Assembly: GCA_002205965.3 (NCBI GenBank)
Contig: NADL03000512.1
Location: 2,232,001 to 2,296,000 of the forward strand
Direction of reading: 5' to 3'
Origin: Kappaphycus alvarezii
Lineage: Eukaryota > Rhodophyta > Florideophyceae > Gigartinales > Solieriaceae
Length of the DNA: 64,000 bases
Each line of letters opens with the position of its first letter. The first letter of the stretch is position 1. This document shows positions 46,048-56,401 of this stretch, one piece after another. The notes beneath the pieces were generated by a model. The model saw only the letters and a list, made by a program, of their open reading frames with translations. It did no database searches and was not told the origin of the DNA. The position numbers were made by a program, and so were the translations under genes.

Positions 46048-46740
46048 GAATGAATAGAGAGCAAGTTAAGTTTTTTGAAGTAGCAGCAAAGAGAAACGGA
46101 ATGAAAATAGACAAATAATGCTATTTATGCTCCCGAAATAAGTTTTTCCTTCTGCTGCAGCCTTCTCAGTCTCCAATGTTCCGATGACAGCAATGAGTTT
46201 AGCGATGATTTATAATTATGAATTCCAACTGATATCACCAAAAATGAGAATGAACATTTAGAGAACTAATAAGGAGCACAGCAATACAACCACGTTTTGC
46301 ATTGGTAGATTCTATCTGTTTTCTAAATCAAAAAGCAAAAGAATCGATTATTTAGAATTGTCAGAGTTTTTTGGGCGTTCAGAAATGCCAGTGAAGCGAA
46401 AAGTTTGAATTTTTTAGCAGTGGAGGGTGAGTAGATGGATCTTGAAACAACCCATGAGACAATTTCGCTGTAATTGACATGATTAAGAAGCATATAGCTG
46501 AGCAAAAACTAGTTTCTTGAAATCACATATTTTCTATTTCATTTAAACTTTAAACCCCGGAAGTATTAATATTAAATTCATCAACCTATGTAACTTTAAA
46601 CATATTGAAATTGACAGACTGATAACTATGTCTTATTGTGTTCTTTTTGTATATTTAGTAATTTTTTGAGTGATTTTCTGCCTGCATATACTGAGGTACA
46701 ATCTTAGGAATATTTTCAATCAGCTTGACGACATAAATTG
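46048..46740. other. AT-rich stretch, no recognisable gene
   Basis: Nothing recognisable was found. It separates a LINE 3' end from a gypsy fragment. Confidence 0.45.
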
Positions 46741-46741
46741 A

Positions 46742-47932
46742 ATTCCTTCTCGCTCAGGACTATGTGCAACCACGAGGAATACTCATCTTTAACTATAGAA
46801 TGATTCCTATAGGAGGAAAAAAGGCCTGGGAATGGATCATCTCGATTACGCGGGACTACTACGAGTTCCACGTAATCATCCACTTCTATATTAATATACG
46901 CCTATGTTTTCGTACATTGAACGGACCATTGCTACCTCAAGAAGATTTCGGACTATTAATAAGAGTCCTATTTTCATTCCAAAACGGAAGGTTCACCGAA
47001 GCAGGTCCAGAGTTTGTGGAAGTAAAATATCATTACTCTATAGGAAGGGGTATGGAATGGTAGCTATTGGAGACCTGTCGCAAACGTATCTGAATATTTT
47101 TCATCCTATTTACGTCTTTTTCAAAAAAAACCAAGATGTGCGACTGAGAGGATACGCTTTACCCCTGATATGGAATATTGACTGGTCCCATATCTCTTAT
47201 GGGAACCTTATCTTTCCCCGCCCCAAATTGGGAACATTAAGGGTGGCGAAGAGCCTCCCGAAGCAGTGATGATGACCCGAGGGGGACCTTCGGTAAACAA
47301 TAACTCGCCCAGAGGAGTTCTGGTCGTCCACCAAGAGGACCTCGTGCAGGTCCCAGTACGTCCGGAACTGGTCGCGGCCATTCGTTGGGACAGCCCGCCA
47401 CAACTTCGTCTCTAGCCCTCCTTCACAACCATGCACAACATACAGTCGGAAGAAGAAGATAATCTTTTGGCTGCGCAATATCTACGAGGATCCGAACGAT
47501 GCGCAGGTCATTTCTTACTTCATGATAAGCATCTGTTTATGTTTGCGGGCGCTACATGGACCGTACTCATCTTACGAAGATTCATTCTTGATGATGCGTG
47601 TCTTCTTTTCTTATCGGCATCCATTCCTCCGGCATCTTCCAGAAGAGTTTGCATATCATATATATTTTTTCACTCTTGGAAGATCCGGAAGAGTTGCGGA
47701 AGAAGAATGTATTCAACCCTACCTCGATGTCATCAAACCAATATATGAGGCTATGCTACAAAGTGAGGTGCCGGTAACGCAAACTTACTTTTTGGAAAAT
47801 CGTTTTGGTAATCAGTTGCATCCGTACCCGTTTGGAAGACCTTACATTTTATCAATAAGACAGCGAACGCTAACGAAAACAGAAGAAGAACAATAAAGAC
47901 GAGCCGGGACGATCTTCTTGAGCGAAAGGGCG
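46742..47932 (+). mobile_element. Gypsy 3' internal fragment
   Basis: Begins abruptly within the region after the integrase and matches 38670-39852 of the plus-strand copy. It contains post-integrase domain 1 (about 46890-47230), the linker and domain 2 (47522-47896), then the purine tract GAGCGAAAGGG before the LTR. It has about three breaks and intermediate divergence. The two accessory domains remain clearly recognisable even though the copy is older. Confidence 0.85.
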
Positions 47933-48648
47933 TGATGGGCGCATATTCGCACACGAAAACAGTGTAGATAGGGACCATAATTGTATATAGTATCGGAATT
48001 GGGAAGACACTTTCACAGTTTTTGAGTTTGTAAGATATTTTTAATTTGGGTGAGTGTGTCAAATTCATCGGTTGATTTTTTTATTTTAGGACACGCTGTC
48101 ATAGTAGATTTCAGTACAGTTCCAGGTTGTGGGTGATACTACAAGTGACTCTGAAATGTCTATATAATGGCCACATTAATTCCCACTCCTGGCCGATAGG
48201 TGACTGGCATGGGTATGGCACCTAGATATTTACCTTGAGGAAATATCTTCTAATAATCTCTCTGGTTCACACAATTCTTGTGGATGCATTTTATTCGTAC
48301 TATATTTCTTTGAGACTTTAGGGGTAGCCAGTCTATATAAGCTGAGTAAACTGCTTCCTCATGGAGAGTTCAAGCAAATTTGCAGACAACTTCAAGCCCA
48401 GTCCCAAATACTTAGGAAGTTGAGAGTCAACTTCAGACCCAAGAAGCATTAATTTTACGCTAGTCACTAAGCACAGGGGGCAGACCCTGCTCCTTCTATA
48501 CTTGCTTGTAGCCCATTTAACTGTCTTCCCTATCCACTCCTTTTTGTTCGTTCAACTATACTACGGTAGCACGTTTGTCGCTTGCAACACCTCCTTCTTG
48601 GGGTAATTGGTTCTTAGTATCTATTCTACCGACGATTTACCCCTATCA
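47933..48648 (+). mobile_element. Gypsy 3' LTR of a third type (C)
   Basis: TGATGGGCGC to CCCCTATCA, 716 bp. U3 is unrelated to types A and B, and no reading frame is recognisable in it. It still has two TATA boxes (TCTATATAATGG near 48160 and TCTATATAAGCT near 48333) and the shared R-U5 with the dyads. The following LINE begins immediately. Confidence 0.8.
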
Positions 48649-50791
48649 GTCTTCACGGAGGCCGGGGTTCGCCTTCAGCTCGCCTTCCTACCACACCACA
48701 GCTCTCCGGGCCCTGACGGCCTCCGCCCATCCGTCTTCAAATCCCTCTCCCATGCACCAGGCGGTGATACCGCAGATCGCTCCGCCCTGTCTCAGCTCAC
48801 AATTGAACTCTGCTGTGAACGGCCGACTCCCAACTGAGCTCCGTCATCTCTTCGCCGGGGATAAACTACTCGGCATCCCAAAGGCCCGCGGCGACAGTCT
48901 CCGTCCCATCACCATGGGTACGGTTCTTCGACGCTTCATTTGCCGCCTCGTCGTTCGGCGCTTGTCTACACAACCCACGTCGTCTCTTATTTCCTTCCTC
49001 ACCAGCTCGCCGTCGGAGTCCGCCATGGAACCGAAGCCATCATTGATGCGACACGGCTTTTCTCCACCCGCCCTGACAGCGCCAGCTTCGCTCTCCTTCA
49101 AATTGACGCGTCAAACGCGTTCAACAAAATCGAGCACAACAACATTCTGCTCGAGACGGCCAAGCATATCCCCGACCTCGCCCGGTTTGTGCACTACTTG
49201 TATGGAGGTGATTTCACGCTCATGTTCGGTTCACACATCCTGCACAGTCGCACAGGCACCCACTAGGGAGATCCGCTCGGAAGCATCCTGTTTGCCCTTG
49301 GCATCCATCCATTGATCACCAGCTCTCATCACGCTTTCCCGCCATACGCCTAAACGCTTGGTTCGCCGACGACGGTACCGTCATCGTCCCTGTCAACCTC
49401 GCTTCTGAGGTTCTCCGCTTCATCTCAGACCGTGGAAAGCCACTCGGGTTCTCTATCAACCTCGCGAAAACAACGCTATGGCGTCCTGGCCCGGATCCCC
49501 TCCCCGCCTCCCTTCGGTGTTCCATACCCTGCACGATACGTTCCGACAATTTCGTGACAGTCCTCGGATCCCAAATCGGCACCCTCAAAGCTGCCAGTCT
49601 TTTCTTGCCTCCCGCGTACATGCCATTTTTGAGGTTTGGTCGCGCATCTCCGGATTGAATGACCCTCAACTGGGCTACCAACTACTGTGACACACTGCCA
49701 GTTCCTGCCGCCTGATCTATGTTCTTCGCTGCACCCCGCCGCATCTCACTCTTTCCGGAGCTCAAACCTTTGACTCTGGAATGCAAAGGGTGTTCGAAGA
49801 CATGCACCGTCGTCTCCCAGACAGTGCCTGGCTCACCGCCCAGCTTCCACTACGTATGGGAGGGCTCGGACTTCCCCTAACAGAAACCATCGCAGAGGCA
49901 TGCTACGCTGGCTCTGTTCTCTCCTGCTACCCACTTCTTCGCCTCCTTCTCGGTGATTGCTTCGACGTCTCGCCCTTGATCTCAACGCCTCTCGCCTCTA
50001 TTCGGGCCAAATACAGCCTCCCCGACAGTTTCTACCCCCCGCCGTCCTTGCTGGCCTCGGCGCCTCTTCTTTCCCCGGCCTGTCTGACTTACAGACAACT
50101 GCTTCTGCTTAGATCACAAAGGCGCTTCGCGCCAAACTTCTCTCTTCCGTCGACCTCTCCTCCTCCGAAGGCTCCCGGCTACTCCGCCGACTAGCTTCCG
50201 TCGCTTCTTCCCACGCCTCCCGTCCCTTTCACAACCTCCTGCAGAGCCATCTCGGTACCCGGGCCGCTCCTGAAGTATGGCGAACCATGGTTTGCCTCCG
50301 TCTTGGTGTCCCTATCTTCTCTGGCACACAAACCTGCACCTATTGCGCCGCCGCTCACTTCCGCACTGTCCCCACCCTGGATCCATACGGACACCATGTC
50401 TCTTTCTGTCCCTGCGCGGACGGCTCCATTCGGCGCCACAATTGTGTTCGTGACCGCCTCATTTCCAAGGTATCACGCTTATCAATTGGGATTCGCCCTG
50501 TCCGCAGTTCTCTCCGTCCCGCGGGGCTAAGACTTCACTGTCATAAGCCCCCACTCCGCTCCATACGCCCAACAGCGGATTCACACGCCCCTCGCTGCCC
50601 TTACTGCATCTGAGCGCGGGAAATCTCTCCGCTATGGCCACCTCTGCGCCGAACTACGTATCGACTTCCACCCGATGGCTTTCGCTATATACGGGTCTGC
50701 CGGTCCCGGTGTCGAACGAGGTCTGTCTAGAATTGCTAAGTACATCGCACTAAATAAAGGCAGTAGCCCTGCCTTCGAGCGCGATCGCTTG
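48649..50791 (+). pseudogene. LINE reverse transcriptase, finger and endonuclease-like domain (main part)
   Basis: The best-preserved RT here. In order: SSPGPDGLRPSVFK (48.7 kb); LRPITMGTVLRR (48.9 kb); motif A LLQIDASNAFNKI (49.1 kb); motif B GDPLGSILFAL (49.27 kb), whose first Gln codon is a TAG; motif C LNAWFADDGTVI (49.35 kb); thumb AWLTAQLPLRMGGLGLP (49.85 kb); zinc finger CTYC ... DPYGHH ... CPC ... RRHN (50.33-50.45 kb); then an endonuclease-like end with KSLRYGHLCAELRIDFHPMA and IYGSAGP (50.6-50.7 kb). The N-terminus is missing, cut at the LTR junction. At least four frame changes plus the motif-B stop make it a pseudogene. It continues at 52405 after a solo LTR. The class (LINE with C-terminal restriction-like endonuclease) is inferred from this order. 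Confidence 0.75.
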
Positions 50792-52399
50792 TGATAGGGA
50801 TAAATCGGCGGGGGAAGAGATCCTCAGAACCGATTACCCTGAGAAGGAGGTGTTGCGAGCGACAAAAGTGCTACCGTGGTATTGTTAAACGAACAAAAGG
50901 GAGTGTATATAGAAGAGAGTTGAGAAAGCTACAAGCAAGTATAAAAGGGGCAGGGTCTACCACTGACGCTCTGCGACCAGCGTAAGAAAAAGTTTTCTTG
51001 GGTCTGAAGTTGACTCTCAACTTCCTACTACTCGGGACTTGGCTTGAAGTTGTCTGCCAACTTGCTTGACCTCTCCATGAGGAAGCAGTTTACTCAGCTT
51101 ATATAGACTTTTGGCTACCCTAAAGTCCGAACAAAACTACAGAAGATACCAAGAAATGCATAAAAATACTTTGTGTGGACAATATACTCTAAGCAAAAGA
51201 TACTTAAGAAACTAACAATTAATTTGGTCCTCTTATTTCCCATTCTCAAAATCAGATCCAAACAACTCCTCTAAAATATCCATGCTGTCCAAGCAGTCCC
51301 CACAAATATCTGCGAATGACTCACATCTCTCTATTTCCCCCTGGAGATATCTAGACTACTAAAGATATCTCATCCGGTTCCATCGTGGGCACAACTTGAT
51401 CCGTACTCTCTATTCCAGGCCCACCAGTCCAACACTTTCCATGCCCCCTGTTCCTCATCCTCTTCCTCCTCTTCCTCCTCTTCCTCCTCCCCATCCTCCT
51501 CCCCTCTTCCTCCTCTTCCTCCTCCCCATCCTCCTCCTCTTCCTCCTCTTCCTCCTCCCCATCCTCCCCCTCCTCTTCCTCCCTCCTCCTCCTCATCCTC
51601 TTCCTCCTCCTCCTCCTCTTCCTCCCCTTCCTCCTCATCCACTTCCTCCTCTTCCTCCTCCTCATCCTCTTCCTCCTGAGCCTCGTACACTAGCTCAGGG
51701 GCTAACCATTCCTCGAAAGACTCCCCGCTCTCCTCCTCGACCTTCTCAGCCTCTCCCGGACTTACCTCCCTCGCTTCTTCTTCTATGAAGAGGCGGCGAA
51801 CGAACTCGATGATTTGCTTCTTTATTTGCCGCCGGATGTAGTCGTCGGCATCGGTTGGCCCGTAGGCGGCGAGACGAAGGCCATTGATGGGACGGGAAGG
51901 GCGGTTTTGGAAATAGGGACAGAGGGGCGAAGGTTGTTCATTGTGATAGACGTTGGGGAACGGGAGGCAATGTAGGGTGTTTTGGGTGTGTGGGGGGAGA
52001 GGGATGATGAGTAAAATGATCGGGGGCATTTGGAACTTAGAATAAAGGGGTTTAAATAGGCTCCCGGGCAGGTTCTATAGATTAGGAATAGGTAAAATAA
52101 ATCTGCAAGGGATTTTGCAGTAGTGCATTTGCGCCCTTCTTCTCAAAAAAAGGCGAATTTGGAGGAGGAGGTAAGCTAAAAGGGAAAAGGGACTTGATTC
52201 GGGGTCGATTCAGAGGGTTAAATACAGTATAAAAATATCTAGATAAAATGGAAGTAAATTTGGAAATGACGGTGGGAGAAGTTAGAGGCGGGATCGTTGT
52301 AGGTTGCTGGATTACACGAGGGGAGGACCATTTCCTGTATTACGTGAAGGGAGGACCATTTCCTGTATTAAATGAGGGGAGGACCATTTTTGTATTACA
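50792..52399 (-). mobile_element. Solo gypsy LTR (type A1) with target duplication, inside a LINE
   Basis: TGATAGGGAT to TGTATTACA on the plus strand, flanked by GCTTG at 50787-50791 and 52400-52404. The LINE frame (ERDRL before, FTIISS after) is collinear across it. It contains three units of the U3-edge repeat and an LTR reading frame (about 51260-51980, broken) with an expanded acidic tract. Relatively young. Confidence 0.92.
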
Positions 52400-52404
52400 G
52401 CTTG

Positions 52405-52488
52405 TTCACGATTATCAGTTCGCTCGTACAACAACGAACTTCTGTCGCGATCAACCGACGATTACTCGACCGTTCCTGGCTCGGATAG
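52405..52488 (+). pseudogene. LINE C-terminus after the solo LTR
   Basis: Reads FTIISSLVQQRTSVAINRRL and then LDRSWLG with a TAG at 52486-52488, in frame with the end of the left part. This gives the true end of the LINE protein in this subfamily. A CTT-rich untranslated stretch (52535-52565) follows. Confidence 0.7.
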
Positions 52489-52579
52489 ATTTTCCCTTTT
52501 GAGGGCCGCTAGCCCCTCCTTTTCTGCTTGGTAAAGTCTTCTTCTTCTTCTTTTTCTTCTTCTACGAGGCTAATACGTT

Positions 52580-53223
52580 ATGCGAGTCAACACGGCACCA
52601 AAAGCAAGTGGGCACCGCACCCGACGACACGGCCGTCAAGTCGTCCTCTCTCGCCCAAGACCTGCAGAAGGCAGCCCGTCATCCGGCTATCGAGCGGCGA
52701 CAGGGGCTTCAACGCACAAGGCCGGATATAGAGGCAATGGGTAGCAACGGAGGAACGGACTTTTTTGACGTCACGTTCGTCAATCCTCTTGCGCCTCCAA
52801 TAGGAGAGCGCGTACTTTCAACCCACTCATCTCCCTCAACGCAGCCATCTCCGCCAAACGTAGAAGGCATGAACCACTGCTCGCGACTGCTACTAAGAGG
52901 GAGGCTTGTGCCTATCCCAATATCCACCCTCGGAGGCTGACACCCAGACGCGTACGCGGTGCTAACCGATGTCGCGCGGAACGTGGCCGTTCGAGCGATG
53001 GAGACCTATGGGATGGTTAGAGCGGTGCTTACCCAAAGGCACGCTGCTGCGGCCGTCATGTCCAACGCGGCATGCCTGCTCGCCGGCATTGAGCCGGCTC
53101 TGTAAGAAAGGTCATTTACTGTAGTGTTACCCATCAGCGACGACTTGTCCCGCATAACACATTAGCGCGTGGATATAACCGACCACATCTTCCATGCATT
53201 AAAATAACCCAACATTTTCCCCC
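52580..53223 (+). pseudogene. Second LINE copy: endonuclease-like C-terminus and 3' end
   Basis: Contains QDLQKAARHP, RPDIEAMGSNGGTDFFDVTF (a Pro-Asp then Asp spacing like PD-D/E-x-K nucleases), VNPLAPP, GG-HPDAYAV, LTQRHAAAVMSNAACLLAGI and a stop near 53106. A frameshift and one stop interrupt it. The 3' untranslated region has GTGTT once at the place where the LTR at 668 is inserted in its paralogue, and ends TAACCCAACATTTTCCCC. It is 5'-truncated and lies head to tail after the first copy. Confidence 0.7.
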
Positions 53224-54859
53224 AAAGCAGTACACGCCACTGGACAACACACAACTCCGCAACCTCGTGCCAACTACAGTACCCTCCCCGGTACCTGTTT
53301 CAGACGAGCCAGCTCCGCCAGCAACAAATAGGGTTTCCGCAGACCGCATTTCCCGAACATTTCCAGCCCTGAGGCACCTCTGACAACTGCCACGAACACC
53401 AGGCCTACACCTCGACCTACACCAGACAAGCCCGCGCCTCAGTGGCCTGCCGCAGAAATCCAAAACCATCAAGCAACCACACGCAACCGTTGCCCAGGGC
53501 TGATCAGGTTTTCACAACCCACATACCGGTGATGTGTCACATCCCGACACGGTTCCGGCCTGCCCTCAGTGAACTCCTCTCAAAAGCCCTACAAGAAGCT
53601 GCACATGCGTGTGACGCGGGACAGGACGGCGCTTCGGATGCACTAAGCAATGTCTTTCTCTCCCCTTCAGTGATGCTCTGTAACACAACGGGTTCGCAAA
53701 CCCCAAACGGCGATGACGACGCAAGCGCTCACACCAATGCAAAATATTCAGGGAACGGATCAGACTATGGAACGCGGGACAATACGATACCCTCTGGCAA
53801 GCAGCGCTTGCCCAGTGCACCTACAGGGCTCGAAAAAGCTGTCACAGTCAAGAACAAAAGCAGGCGACAGCAGACGTGCGTTGAGCCTTGCCAGAGAGGG
53901 CGCTTACGGAAAGGCGGCGCAAGCATTAAACTCACTCGGCGTCCTCCCGGAAACACAAGCCGTATTGACGCACTCCGTGGAAAACACCCACAGTTAACCC
54001 CGGTAGCCCACGGGCCCAAGTTCGTTCCGCCTGCCTCCATCCCCCGCCTACCAAAATCACCAAGGAAGAGGTCCTTCGTGCAGTCCGCTCGTTCAAACCT
54101 GGCTCCGCTCCGGGCGGCTCCGGCCTTCGCCACTCCCACCTCGATGAGTTGCTACGCTCTCCGTCTTCCTCTTCTCGTGGAGGAATGCTGCATTCGCTTA
54201 CCGAACTCGTCAATGTCCTAGCAGCCGGGAAAAGCGCCACCCGCTCTGGCTCCGTGGATCGCGGGGCACCACTTACCCCGCTTGCTTAAGCGGACATGAC
54301 GCCCCGTCCCATCGCCGTCGCGAGACACCGAGACGTTTGGTGAGTAGCTGCCTCATGTCGCAATCCTTTACAAAGGCGGCGAGCTACTTACAACCAATCC
54401 AAGTTGGCATTGCGACGAGGGCCGGGGCCGATTCCATTGTGCACGCCGTCCGACGAATGGTTAATACAGTTGGAAAGTCATCAGATTTTGCGCTGCTTTC
54501 AGTGGATCTTAAAAATGCCTTCAATCTTTGCAGTCGATCTGCTTTTCTCGAAGCGGTTCAAACGCATTTTCCACAACTGCTGCGCGGGGTAATGTATTGT
54601 TACAACGATCCAGCACATTTGTGGACGGGTTTCGACACACTACGTAGTGTGATCGGTGTCCAGCAAGGCGACACGCTCAGCGGCTTGCTCTTCGACATGG
54701 TTCTCCATTGGCTAACCTTGAGGATACAAGACATGCTGACGTTGTCGAACGGCGACAAAGAGGTCCAAGAGATATTCATACAGCTGTGGTATCATGATGA
54801 CGGCTACAAAGTGGCCAAACATGCCTCTCTGTTGAAAGCTATCGCAATTCTGTCCTCTC
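53224..54859 (+). pseudogene. Third LINE copy: N-terminal part and RT palm
   Basis: Includes an N-terminal region with AREGAYGKAAQALNSLGV (about 53900) and VLRAVRSFKPGSAPGGSGLR (about 54080), typical of the segment before RT, then TRPIAVARHR-like residues. From 54337 to 54868 an uninterrupted RT stretch has motif A LLSVDLKNAFNL, motif B GVQQGDTLSGLLF and motif C LWYHDDGYKV. The N-terminal half has several frame changes and stops. The copy is cut at 54860 by a gypsy LTR and would continue beyond the window. It represents a subfamily different from the 48.6-kb copy. Confidence 0.7.
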
Positions 54860-55072
54860 TGATAGGGTAAAATCGGGGGGGAGGAGATCCTCAGAACCAA
54901 TTACCCTGAGAAGGAGGTGTTGCGAGCGACAAAAGTGCTGCCGTGGTATTGTTGAACGAACAAAAGGGAGTGTATATAGAAGAGAGTTGAGAAAGCTACA
55001 AGCAAGTATAAAAGGGGCAGGGTCTACCACTGACGCTCTGCGACCAGCGTAAGAAAAAGTTTTCTTGGGTCT

Positions 55073-55130
55073 GAAGTTGACTCTCAACTTCCTACTACTC
55101 GGGACTTGGCTTGAAGTTGTCTGCCAACTT
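55073..55130 (-). promoter_or_regulatory. Paired dyads after the main LTR TATA box
   Basis: GAAGTTGACTCTCAACTTC (55073-55091) and AAGTTGTCTGCCAACTT (55114-55130) are inverted repeats with the same half site AAGTTG and 5-bp spacers. They start about 40 bp downstream of the TATATAA box, so they should fall in the first bases of the transcript. Both are found in every R-U5 copy, including the diverged B and C types, with minor changes in some. Confidence 0.6.
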
Positions 55131-55165
55131 GCTTGACCTCTCCATGAGGAAGCAGTTTACTCAGC

Positions 55166-55172
55166 TTATATA
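55166..55172 (-). promoter_or_regulatory. Main LTR TATA box
   Basis: TCTATATAAGCTGAG on the minus strand, conserved in all LTR types. It lies about 310 bp before the LTR's 3' edge and after the LTR reading frame. Confidence 0.65.
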
Positions 55173-56022
55173 GACTTTTGGCTACCCCTAAAGTCCGAAC
55201 AAAACTACAGAAGATACTAAGAAATGCATAAAAATACTTTGTGTGGACAATATACTCTAAGCAAAAGATACTTAAGAAACTAACAATTAATTTGGTCCTC
55301 TTATTTCCCATTCTCTAAATCAGATCCAAACAACTCCTCTAAAATATCCATGCTGTCCAAGCAGTCCCCACAAATATCTGCGAATGGCTCACAACTCTCT
55401 ATTTCCCCTGGGAGATATCTAGACTACTAAAGATATCTCCATCCGGTTCCATCGTGGGCACAACTTGATCCATACTCTCTATTCCAGGCCCCACCGGTCC
55501 AACACTTTCCATGCCCCCTGTTGCCTCATCTTCCTCATCCTCCTCTCCTCCTCCTCCTCCTCATCCTCTTCTTCCTCATCCTCATCCTCCTCATCCTCCT
55601 CATCCTCCTCATCCTCCTCATCCTCCTCATCCTCCTCATCCTCATCTTCCTGATCCTCGTACACTAGCTCAGGGGCTAACCATTCCTCGAAGGACTCCCC
55701 GCTCTCCTCCTCGACCTTCTCAGCCTCTCCCGGACTTACCTCCCTCGCTTCTTCTTCTATGAAGAGGCGGCGCACGAACTCGATGATTTGCTTCTTTGTT
55801 TGCCGCCGGATGTAGTCGTCGGCATCGGTTGGCCCGTAGGCGGCGAGACGAAGGCCATTGATGGAACGGGAAGGGCGGTTTTTGGAAATAGGGACAGAGG
55901 GGCGAAGGTTGCTCATTGTGATAGAAGTTGGGGAACAGGAGGCAATGTGGGTGCTTTGGGTGTGTGGGGGGAGAGGGTGATGAGTAAAATGATCGGGGCA
56001 TTTGGAACTTAGAATAAAGGGG

Positions 56023-56030
56023 TTTAAATA
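56023..56030 (-). promoter_or_regulatory. Second LTR TATA-like box, before the LTR reading frame
   Basis: GCCTATTTAAACCCC on the minus strand, about 105 bp upstream of the ATG of the LTR reading frame. Types B and C have TATATAA boxes at the equivalent upstream position. Confidence 0.5.
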
Positions 56031-56283
56031 GGCTCCCGGGGCAGGTTCTATAGATTAGGAATAGGTAAAATAAATCTGCAAGGGATTTTGCAATAGTGCA
56101 TTTGCGCCCTTCTTCTCAAAAAAAGGCGAATTTGGAGGAGGAGGTAAGCTAAAAGGGAAAAGGGACTTGATTCGGGGTCGATTCAGAGGGTTAAATACAG
56201 TATAAAAATATCTAGATAAAATGGAAGTAAATTTGGAAATGACGGTTGGAGAAGTTAGGGGCGGGATCGTTGTAGGTTGCTGG

Positions 56284-56401
56284 ATTACACGAGGGGAGGA
56301 CCATTTCCTGTCTTACGTGAAGGGAGGACCATTTCCTGTATTACGTGAAGGGAGGACCATTTCCTGTATTAAATGAGGGGAGGACCATTTTTTGTATTAC
56401 A
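56284..56401 (-). repeat. Tandem array at the U3 edge
   Basis: Four units of about 28 bp. On the plus strand each contains GGGAGGACCATTTCCTGTATTA or a close variant, so each repeats the terminal TGTAATAC-like sequence of the LTR. Unit number varies between LTR copies from one (32467) to four. Confidence 0.75.

Larger units (their letters stand above)
54860..56401 (-). mobile_element. Gypsy 3' LTR (type A1) of the youngest element
   Basis: TGATAGGG to GTATTACA on the plus strand, 1542 bp. It differs from its partner at 62487 by only a handful of substitutions and by repeat length, so insertion was recent. Contents on the minus strand: four U3-edge repeat units (56284-56401), TATTTAAA box, LTR reading frame starting at 55916 (broken in this copy), TATATAA box, then the dyads. 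Confidence 0.93.

Noticed and set aside
56284-56401. CRISPR-like array
   Set aside because: Units are directly abutting without unique spacers and lie at an LTR edge in a eukaryotic retrotransposon.
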